Source: Bacillota bacterium (GTDB lineage: Bacteria > Bacillota > UBA4882 > UBA10575). From it: 64,000 nt of DNA. The stretch is from NCBI GenBank assembly GCA_012839115.1, contig DUNX01000004.1, positions 1-64,000 of the forward strand, written 5' to 3'. Position numbers and translations under genes: made by a program. The stretch's first letter is position 1, and every line of letters starts with the position of its first letter. The notes beneath the pieces were generated by a model. It saw nothing but the letters and a program-made list of their open reading frames with translations. It had not been told where the DNA came from and made no database searches. This document shows positions 57,913 to 64,000 of this stretch, in pieces.

Positions 57913-59566
57913 CAGTAATCGCTCCTGTATTTGCAGATTTTACTTGTTTGGTGTAGCGGGCAAGATAACCCGTGGCAATCCTGGGTTGCGGCGCACGCCA
58001 TTCCTGCCGTCTCTTGGCCAGTTCTTCCTCGGAGACCAGTAAGTCCAGGCAGCAGCCGGGAATATCAATCTTGATCCGGTCGCCCTCTTGAACCAGGGCG
58101 ATTGGTCCGCCTTCGGCCGCCTCCGGTGAAATATGGCCAATGGACGCGCCACGGCTGGCCCCGGAAAACCGGCCGTCGGTCAGGAGGGCGACTTCCCGGT
58201 CCAATCCCATTCCAGCAATGGCCGAGGTGGGGGAGAGCATTTCGCGCATTCCCGGCCCGCCTTTCGGCCCTTCGTACCTGATGACCACCACATCCCCGGG
58301 GTTGATCCGCCCGCTGAGGATCGCCTCAATGGCCGCTTCCTCACTGTCAAAGACCCGTGCCGGCCCTTCATGCCTCATCATCGCCGGGTCCACCGCCGAC
58401 TGCTTCACCACCGCCCCGTCAGGCGCCAACGAACCAAAGAGGATTGCTAGCCCGCCTTCTTGGTGATAGGGGTTATCCAGCGGCCGGATGACGTCAGGCC
58501 GCAAGACCCGGATTCCTTGGAGGTTTTCCCCTACAGTCCGCCCGGTTACCGTCCGGCAGGAACCGTCGATTAAGCCCTTCTCCGTCAAGGTGGCCATCAC
58601 AGCCGGGATCCCGCCGGCGGCGTCAAGATCCTGGATATGGTGGGGACCGCCCGGCCGCAGGTGACAAAGGTGCGGTGTCCGGCGGCTGATCTCATTAATC
58701 CAGTTCAAGTCGAGCTCAATTCCGACCTCCCGGGCAATGGCCGGGAGGTGCAGGACGGTATTGGTGGAACCGCCGATAGCCATATCCACGGTAAAGGCGT
58801 TGGTAAAAGCGGCTTTCGTCATGATCTCCCGCGGCCGCAAATCCGCTTTGATCAGTTCGATCACCTGCCGGCCGGCGGCTTTGGCCAGCCGGATCCGGCG
58901 GGCGTCGACCGCCGGAATGACACCGTTCCCCGGCAGCCCCATCCCCAGGACTTCTGTCAGACAGTTCATGGTGTTGGCTGTAAACATGCCGGCACAGGAA
59001 CCGCAACCCGGACAGGCCCGTTCCTCAACGGCTTTCAATCCTTTTTCCGAAATTTTTCCGGCCGCTTGGGCGCCCACCCCTTCAAAAACCGTGTTCAGAT
59101 CGATCTTTTCCCCGTCTAGCTCCCCGGCCAGCATCGGCCCGCCGCTCACAACTACAGTGGGGATATTAATCCGCCCGGCGGCCATCAACATGCCGGGGAT
59201 GATCTTATCGCAGTTAGGGATGAGGACCAGCCCGTCAAACATATGGGCCTGGGCCATGATCTCCACCGCATCGGCAATCAGTTCCCTGCTAGGCAAGGAA
59301 TAATGCATTCCCGCGTGGCCCATGGCAATCCCGTCACAGACCCCGGGAATCCCGAACTCCACCGGTGTGCCTCCGGCTGCCCGGATCCCGCTCTTAACCG
59401 CATCGGTAATCGTCCGCAGATGGATATGGCCGGGAATAATCTCATTAAAGGAATTGGCCACCCCGATTATGGGTCCGGCCAGTTCCTCATCGGTATACCC
59501 CATTGCCTTAAAAAGCGCCCTGTGCGGTGCGCGGCTGATGCCTTTTTTCACCTGGTCACTGCGCAT
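57902..59566 (-). CDS. ilvD: Dihydroxy-acid dehydratase
   Basis: About 554 residues. Iron-sulfur dehydratase of isoleucine, valine and pantothenate synthesis. Cysteines are in [16 protein letters not shown] and in [18 protein letters not shown]; the end has [20 protein letters not shown]. It supplies 2-oxoisovalerate, the substrate of PanB in this same window. GAGGAAG lies upstream of the ATG at 59566. Confidence 0.95.
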   Translation of the reverse strand: MRSDQVKKGISRAPHRALFKAMGYTDEELAGPIIGVANSFNEIIPGHIHLRTITDAVKSGIRAAGGTPVEFGIPGVCDGIAMGHAGMHYSLPSRELIADAVEIMAQAHMFDGLVLIPNCDKIIPGMLMAAGRINIPTVVVSGGPMLAGELDGEKIDLNTVFEGVGAQAAGKISEKGLKAVEERACPGCGSCAGMFTANTMNCLTEVLGMGLPGNGVIPAVDARRIRLAKAAGRQVIELIKADLRPREIMTKAAFTNAFTVDMAIGGSTNTVLHLPAIAREVGIELDLNWINEISRRTPHLCHLRPGGPHHIQDLDAAGGIPAVMATLTEKGLIDGSCRTVTGRTVGENLQGIRVLRPDVIRPLDNPYHQEGGLAILFGSLAPDGAVVKQSAVDPAMMRHEGPARVFDSEEAAIEAILSGRINPGDVVVIRYEGPKGGPGMREMLSPTSAIAGMGLDREVALLTDGRFSGASRGASIGHISPEAAEGGPIALVQEGDRIKIDIPGCCLDLLVSEEELAKRRQEWRAPQPRIATGYLARYTKQVKSANTGAITDAG

Positions 59567-59741
59567 TTTGATCACTTCCTCACTTGTCTTATTGGTTTTT
59601 GAGTATTCGTGACCCCCTTTGCAAAACCCTTTTTCTCCCGGCGAAAATCACACGTTCTTTACCAAACGGAAGTCGAACCAGTAAAACCAGGAAATCAGCT
59701 GCCTGCGGAAAAATTCGACCTTTCCTGGTATGGAAAGACCG

Positions 59742-59770
59742 CAAAAAAACACCCGGGCTTACCGCCCGGG
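59742..59770 (-). terminator. Rho-independent terminator overlapping the DUF1540 gene end
   Basis: CCCGGGC (59752-59758) pairs with GCCCGGG (59764-59770). A T-run follows on the minus strand. The stop codon at 59759-59761 lies in the loop. Confidence 0.8.
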
Positions 59771-60013
59771 CTCTTTACCACCTTCCTTTTTTTCCTGTTC
59801 CTGCTCTTTGCGGGGTTTATATGTCCGGCAACAGGTTCCTTCGGAAGCCGCTGCTTCGCTGCTTCCCTCCCCAAGGACGCCGATCTCCATATCGTTCCCT
59901 GTCATCACCCACCGGTTATCCACTTCAATCGCATCAGCCCCGCAATAATTATTTTTCTGCCAGTAGTGACAACTGTCGACATAACATTTTACTTCCAAGT
60001 AGCCAGCGGCCAT
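59759..60013 (-). CDS. DUF1540 family cysteine-containing small protein
   Basis: 84 residues. Cysteines in KCYVDSCHYWQKNNYCGADA match the DUF1540 pattern, a small likely metal-binding motif seen in spore formers. The tail is charged (KEQEQEKKEGGKEPG) after GTCCRTYKP. The ATG at 60013 has AAAGGAGG eight bases upstream. Confidence 0.8.
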   Translation of the reverse strand: MAAGYLEVKCYVDSCHYWQKNNYCGADAIEVDNRWVMTGNDMEIGVLGEGSSEAAASEGTCCRTYKPRKEQEQEKKEGGKEPGR

Positions 60014-60060
60014 CGCCACATACCTCCTTTTTTTATAGTATCCCTGCGGAGCCCGTAGAT

Positions 60061-60235
60061 CATGCACGTAAGCGTGTGCGGCACGCTAACGTGCCGGGGA
60101 CCCGTATGTGTTGAGAAGCGTATGGGCTGGGCACATGTACGTGCCGGGTAAATCTCTTTAACCAGCTGCTCTGACTTATGCCTTTCGTGTATGCCGCGCA
60201 TGGGGGTGTGCTATACCAACGGCGCCGGCATGGGC
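60061..60235. repeat. RY island between DUF1540 and ZIP genes
   Basis: CATGCACGTAAGCGTGTGCGGCACGC, CACATGTACGTGCCGG and GTGTATGCCGCGCATGGGG occur in the 237-bp gap. The pentadecamer ATGTGTTGAGAAGCG (60105-60119) has a near copy at 61073-61087. No gene is seen. Confidence 0.55.
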
Positions 60236-60250
60236 TCATGACATATCTTG

Positions 60251-61015
60251 CTAACCGGTGAGTCTCGCCAATAAATAGGCGAAAAAAAGCCCTGCTGCCA
60301 CCGCCGCCAGGACCGACCGGCAAGGGGTTATTTTCCCGGCAACCGGCAACAGTTCCAAAAAGACCAGGAGAAACATGGCCCCGGCAGCAAAGCCCAAGGC
60401 AGAGGAGCTCACCTGCACCGAAACCTGCCCGAGGAGCCCGCCGAAAAAGGCGCCAAGGCCCATTGGGGCTTCCACCAGTAACAAGGCGTAAATGATCTTT
60501 CGCCAACCGGTCCGCCCCAGCTTGAGCGCGGCAGTCATGGCCAGTCCTTCCGGGATGTTATGAACGGCCATTAATAGGGCCAAACCCCACCAGAGGCGGG
60601 AAAAGGGCGCCTGGACAAAGACGGTGCCGACCGCCACTCCCTCCGGAAAATTATGAGCCCCGATCCCGATCCCCAACAACACCCCAGTTCTGGTAAATTT
60701 GGCAAAAGTCTCACAAGACTCGCCGTTCCTTTCCGGTCTGCGCCGCTCCTCCCGTCCCCAAAAACCCCGGACCAAGAGGATAAAGGCCAATCCCGCCAAG
60801 AATCCTCCCAGACCGTACGCAGGTCCCAACCGCCAAAACTCAGGATAAAGATCCCAAAAGACCACACCCAGCATGACCCCGGAAGAAAGGCTCAACAACC
60901 CTCCCTGCCCCGATGGGGAGAGCCCTGGGAAAAAAAGACCGCTTAGGCCCCCCAGGCCGGTACCGGCGATCCCTACGCCAAAGCCAATGGCCGTGCCAAG
61001 GAGTACGGCGCCCAT
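60251..61015 (-). CDS. ZIP family metal transporter
   Basis: 254 residues, about eight membrane helices. Signature HNFPEGVAVG in one helix and HNIPEGLAMT in the next, which bind the metal. Likely imports zinc, iron or another divalent cation; specificity unknown. A short charged loop (REERRRPERNGES) lies between helices 3 and 4. Confidence 0.9.
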   Translation of the reverse strand: MGAVLLGTAIGFGVGIAGTGLGGLSGLFFPGLSPSGQGGLLSLSSGVMLGVVFWDLYPEFWRLGPAYGLGGFLAGLAFILLVRGFWGREERRRPERNGESCETFAKFTRTGVLLGIGIGAHNFPEGVAVGTVFVQAPFSRLWWGLALLMAVHNIPEGLAMTAALKLGRTGWRKIIYALLLVEAPMGLGAFFGGLLGQVSVQVSSSALGFAAGAMFLLVFLELLPVAGKITPCRSVLAAVAAGLFFAYLLARLTG

Positions 61016-61136
61016 TTTTTCACCCCTTATGAGTTTATTCTTTCGTGCCTGCTGAATATGTCCACGTTGGTGGATGTATTGAGAAGCGCGGGAAGGGGAG
61101 ACTAACTGTAAAATTTATTTGCGAGGGGGAGACAAC

Positions 61137-61601
61137 TTGTTTTCCGGGGAAACACTTCTCTTCCTACTCATCGCCGGACTGGCCGGGGCTTTAATGGCGG
61201 TGCAAGGAACCCTTAATGCCCTGGCCGGGAAGATTGTAGGCTTGATCCCTGCCACCTTTATTGTTAACCTCTTGGGTTCAGTTGCCGCCGGTCTTCTGCT
61301 CTTCTCTTTTAACCACAATACCACGGCTTTGGGTGAAATTCTGCAAAAAATACCCTCCGTGCCTTTCTATGCCTGGCTCGGAGGGCCAATCGGGGTGGCG
61401 ATTATTTATGGTGTGGCCGTAAGCATCCCCCGGCTTGGCGTGGGGAGTGCGACCACGGGCATTATTACTTTTCAATTGCTGACGGCCTATGCCATAGACC
61501 ATTTCGGCCTTTTCGGCCGGGAACATCTCCCTTTTAACTGGATAAAACTAACGGGTATCCTCTTGTTGGCCGCCGGTTCATACCTCTTGCTCAAGAAGTA
61601 G
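61137..61601 (+). CDS. DMT-family membrane protein (YdcZ/DUF606-like)
   Basis: About 154 residues with about five membrane helices. Pattern LIAGLAGALMAVQGTLNALAG, FIVNLLGSVAAGLLLFSF and AWLGGPIGVAIIYGVAV matches the DUF606 group of small drug/metabolite transporters. TTG start at 61137 with GAGGGGGAG upstream. Convergent with cheY, ending two bases from it. Confidence 0.8.
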   Translation: MFSGETLLFLLIAGLAGALMAVQGTLNALAGKIVGLIPATFIVNLLGSVAAGLLLFSFNHNTTALGEILQKIPSVPFYAWLGGPIGVAIIYGVAVSIPRLGVGSATTGIITFQLLTAYAIDHFGLFGREHLPFNWIKLTGILLLAAGSYLLLKK

Positions 61602-61603
61602 CC

Positions 61604-61975
61604 TTACTCTTTATCGCGCAGGGCCTCTTTAGCTGCTTCCAATACTTTGGAAGGGGTGAAAGGTTTGACGATATAGTTCACGGCCCCGGCGACAATCGCT
61701 TCGACCACAAGGGGCCTTTGTCCCATGGCTGTACACATGATTATGCGCGCTTCCGGGTCGATTTTTTTGATCTCCTTAACCGCATCAATCCCGGACATTT
61801 CCGGCATGGTGATATCCATCAGCACCAGATCCGGCTTTATTTCCTTATATCTCGCTATCGCCTCCAGACCGGTGGCGGCTTCTCCGGCAACTTCATACCC
61901 GGCTTGTTCAAAAATGCGGGCCAGCATCAACCGCATAACTTTGGCGTCGTCAACCAGCATAACCCGGTGTGCCAT
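61604..61975 (-). CDS. Stand-alone CheY-like response regulator
   Basis: 123 residues, a single receiver domain. Acidic pair in MLVDDAKV, phospho-acceptor Asp in LVLMDITMPEMSG, the switch Thr in MCTAMG and Lys in VKPF. No output domain, no kinase and no other chemotaxis genes are near. The ATG at 61975 has GGGGGG upstream. In spore formers such single-domain CheY proteins may also work outside motility. Confidence 0.9.
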   Translation of the reverse strand: MAHRVMLVDDAKVMRLMLARIFEQAGYEVAGEAATGLEAIARYKEIKPDLVLMDITMPEMSGIDAVKEIKKIDPEARIIMCTAMGQRPLVVEAIVAGAVNYIVKPFTPSKVLEAAKEALRDKE

Positions 61976-62072
61976 GATTAAACCCCCCCAACAAAATGGC
62001 GCACATACAAAACCATTCTTCTCAAATATCGGCCGGACAAGATAAATACTATAGATATAAAGATTCGACAAA

Positions 62073-62098
62073 GAAAAAAAAAGCCCTCCCGGGCTTTT
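62073..62098 (-). terminator. Rho-independent terminator after ypeB
   Basis: AAAAGCCC (62079-62086) and GGGCTTTT (62091-62098) form the stem, with a long T-run on the minus strand (A at 62072-62080). Confidence 0.85.
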
Positions 62099-62131
62099 AA
62101 GAAAACCTCTTCCGTAAAAGAGTACTGTTGA

Positions 62132-63520
62132 TTATTCAAGTTCTACCCCGCGCCGGTCCACCCGTTTGATATTCTCTTCCTCACCGGTAAGAGCGTTGAT
62201 ATAGATTAAAAAACGCTCTTTATCGAGGTGTGTATCGCATTCATAACAGAGGGTCTCCTGAAAACGGTCGTTCAGAATGACCGTCTTTTTGACATCTTCA
62301 ACCCGTAAATGCGGATTCAATTTCTTCCGGGCTTCCGCCGGCGAAAGGCGGGGCGAAGGGATCTTGCGCTCCGGGTCTTTGAAAGTTAAGTAGGGGATCG
62401 CCTCCATCCCCAAAATCTCACCGTTGTCCAAAGCCACCTGTACCTTGAGGGTTTCCGGTTGAATAATTATCTCCCCGCTTTTTCTTGTCAGGCTGATGAT
62501 GGCCGCATTCCTAAACTCTTCAACCGCGATGGGGACCATCTCCGGGTACTCCCGCTTCCGTAGAAACTCCCGGGCTTTTTCGGTGGCTTCTTCCAATGAT
62601 AATTCCCGGCCGGGGACCATTCTCTCCCGCAGCATCCAGGCGACATGACCACCCTTTGTGCTTACAGCCAGCCGGATTGGCGCCCCCCGTCCTCTTTCCC
62701 CACCTTCCCGCTTCAGGTTAAAAAGGTAAAGCGGTAATTTCCCTTTTATTTCCCCGTCATAATCCGCCTGGTACTCTCTGCCGTCCCGCTCTAAAAAACG
62801 AAGGGCAATCTTTCTGGCTTCTTCCACGTCAATCCGGGGCCCGGTCAATCCTTTCGGCTCCGCCTGAAAATCCCTGGGGGTACCTTCAATTTCCGGCTCC
62901 GGTAGGCGCCGGAGGCCGTCTTCCATCATCATAAAGCTCTTGGTGACTTTATTCGTCTCCAAACGTTGGGAAACATCCGCAGTCATGGCACTCATATTTA
63001 CCCGGTCTACATTTAACCAACGCTCTGCTCCTTCCAGAATTCTCTCCTGGAGCGCAAAGAGTTCTCCCGAGATGTACCGGGCCTGCCTGTGTAAATCCTG
63101 AAGAGTCTTCCATTTTTTCTCCGGCATCCCATTCCCTTTACCTGCCTCTGACAACATTCCAAAAGAAAACGACTGCACTTTGGTTAAAAAATCCTTGGTC
63201 CGGGCAAGTTCCACCGAAGCTAAAGGCAGTTGCCCGATATCTTCCTGGGCGTGATAGGCCTGACGCCAGGCCTCGGTGAGCAAACGTGCCTGTTGCTTAG
63301 GGGAATTGGCCACCGCCGCCTTGGCCAGTTGCGTTTCCAACCCCGCCACGTGGAGCGCCAGTTCGGAAAAGGAACGGTTATATTGGTTTTCCGCCCGCAC
63401 TTCCCACGCCCGCCTGGCACGGTACTGTGTATAACCCCACGCTACGGAGGCAAGAAGGGCCACGGCCAGTACCGGTACGAGAAAACGTGACCGGGACCAT
63501 CCTTCTCTTCTTTCGTCCAT
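62132..63520 (-). CDS. ypeB: Germination protein YpeB
   Basis: 462 residues. N-terminal transmembrane anchor (SRFLVPVLAVALLASVAWGY), then the long helical and PepSY-bearing body typical of YpeB, with FLTKVQSFSFGMLSEAGKG and later EEARKIALRFLERDGREYQA. YpeB partners the cortex-lytic enzyme SleB during spore germination; sleB is normally just upstream and would lie beyond the right edge. It is the strongest evidence that the organism makes endospores. Confidence 0.9.
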   Translation of the reverse strand: MDERREGWSRSRFLVPVLAVALLASVAWGYTQYRARRAWEVRAENQYNRSFSELALHVAGLETQLAKAAVANSPKQQARLLTEAWRQAYHAQEDIGQLPLASVELARTKDFLTKVQSFSFGMLSEAGKGNGMPEKKWKTLQDLHRQARYISGELFALQERILEGAERWLNVDRVNMSAMTADVSQRLETNKVTKSFMMMEDGLRRLPEPEIEGTPRDFQAEPKGLTGPRIDVEEARKIALRFLERDGREYQADYDGEIKGKLPLYLFNLKREGGERGRGAPIRLAVSTKGGHVAWMLRERMVPGRELSLEEATEKAREFLRKREYPEMVPIAVEEFRNAAIISLTRKSGEIIIQPETLKVQVALDNGEILGMEAIPYLTFKDPERKIPSPRLSPAEARKKLNPHLRVEDVKKTVILNDRFQETLCYECDTHLDKERFLIYINALTGEEENIKRVDRRGVELE

Positions 63521-63534
63521 CTGAAACCCTTCCC

Positions 63535-63752
63535 TTCATATACGAATACGTTTTCCACGCATATGCTTATAGTTAATATTCCCCGGCCGTTGCCGCTTAT
63601 ACAAAACCCGCCCATGTACGAAAGCGAGCGCGTACGAGACGCCCACATGAAACGCACGCACAAAGTGCACGCGCGAGGTTCCGTGTACGATGCGTACGCG
63701 CTTGCTGTGCACGCGCAAAGCGCCGCACGATGCGCACGCGCTTGAAGCGCGA
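63535..63752. repeat. Largest RY island: 218-bp alternating region upstream of ypeB
   Basis: Most of the stretch is GTACGC, GCGCGC, GTGCAC, GCATAT and similar steps. Examples are GAGCGCGTACGAGACGCCC near 63627-63645 and GATGCGTACGCGC and TGTGCACGCGC near 63690-63717. It ends at the stop of the small ORF in CTATTCGTGAG. A related run is at 63904-63932 (ACACGCGCCGCGTGATATACGCGC). No gene or promoter is recognised. Confidence 0.65.
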
Positions 63753-63869
63753 CTATTCGTGAGATGACCCGGTAGCCCTTTTCTCTTTTGCAATCAACGC
63801 CTTCAGCCCGGCATGGTCACCGAGTAAAAGCAGGTGTTTAATCAATCTCTGCAGATCCTTTCCTCGCAA
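63753..63869 (-). CDS. Possible 38-residue small protein upstream of ypeB
   Basis: A TTG start at 63869 with GGGAGG exactly seven bases upstream (63877-63882) opens a frame of 38 residues: MRGKDLQRLIKHLLLLGDHA, then GLKALIAKEKRATGSSHE. It is amphipathic and basic. The ribosome binding site is as good as those of confirmed genes here. The stop lies in an RY island. The sequence resembles nothing I know. Confidence 0.45.
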   Translation of the reverse strand: MRGKDLQRLIKHLLLLGDHAGLKALIAKEKRATGSSHE

Positions 63870-64000
63870 AAAAAAACCTCCCGGTTAATGATTTCGGTCG
63901 CCCGTTACACGCGCCGCGTGATATACGCGCAACAAAACTCATTATATTACCGGAAGGAAAAAAAGTGCCGGGCAATAATCATTCCTGGCTGCAGGTGGAG
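63870..64000. other. Right edge, unassigned
   Basis: The last 130 bases include the short RY run ACACGCGCCGCGTGATATACGCGC (about 63907-63930) and an AT-rich stretch. A minus-strand frame (LHLQPGMIIARHFFSFR then stop) enters from the right edge, but it matches no SleB-like ending. I assign no gene. Confidence 0.3.

Overview
The window looks like chromosome from a diderm (outer-membrane-bearing), endospore-forming Bacillota, of the kind placed in Limnochordia or Hydrogenispora-like lineages. That placement is inference. The spore evidence is a YpeB germination protein. The diderm evidence is two predicted outer-membrane beta-barrels with cleavable signal peptides and a C-terminal phenylalanine (9621-10640 and 52053-52967). 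Base composition is moderate to slightly GC-rich by eye, Shine-Dalgarno sites are strong, and TTG starts are frequent. I found no tRNA, rRNA, CRISPR array or intact insertion sequence.

Layout, left to right. 0-4 kb: nucleotidyltransferase/PMM-like fusion and a GT4 glycosyltransferase. 4-7.2 kb: panB-panC-panD and folB. 7.5-9.6 kb: nadA and nadC separated by a 38-bp tandem repeat. 9.6-12.7 kb: a beta-barrel protein and a membrane-anchored M1-peptidase-like protein without zinc ligands. 12.9-16.1 kb: feoA, feoB and a DtxR/MntR-type regulator. 16.4-20.3 kb: a DUF1015 protein and iorA-iorB. 20.6-25.2 kb: a regulatory island with a SARP/BTAD activator divergent from an orphan sugar-binding lipoprotein and a membrane-bound LuxR regulator. 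26-31 kb: uvrB-uvrA behind tandem promoters and a LexA-like box. 31.3-35.2 kb: ftsE, ftsX, a C-terminal processing protease and a divergent polysaccharide deacetylase. 35.4-39.9 kb: leuC-leuD, a DegV protein, a decayed FAD-oxidoreductase gene, a SlyD-like FKBP and a DUF4476 protein. 40-45.6 kb: a hemicellulose locus (GH51 and two GH43) with a solitary Dam-type methylase. 46-49.1 kb: a small kinase-like protein, a TPR protein and a cyclic-2,3-diphosphoglycerate-synthetase-like protein. 49.2-53 kb: a probable group II intron remnant, a Nudix protein, a secreted unknown, a GH12 lipoprotein and a porin-like protein. 53-60 kb: argC-argJ-argB-argD and ilvD. 60-64 kb: ZIP and DMT transporters, CheY, ypeB and a 38-residue ORF.

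Most genes are housekeeping biosynthesis (pantothenate, NAD, arginine, leucine/isoleucine/valine), repair, division and iron uptake. Added to these are polysaccharide degradation (GH51, GH43, GH12) and envelope functions.

The most unusual feature is a family of short islands rich in alternating purine-pyrimidine DNA (runs such as GTGCAC, CGCGCG, GCATGC and TATTCGCG). They sit in many intergenic spaces, and several form perfect hairpins. Some also appear inside genes as in-frame low-complexity segments (IorA linker, N-terminus of the TPR protein, a GH43 enzyme). They are not explained by any gene. With the orphan binding-protein/LuxR/SARP module, they are the best candidates for undescribed biology here.
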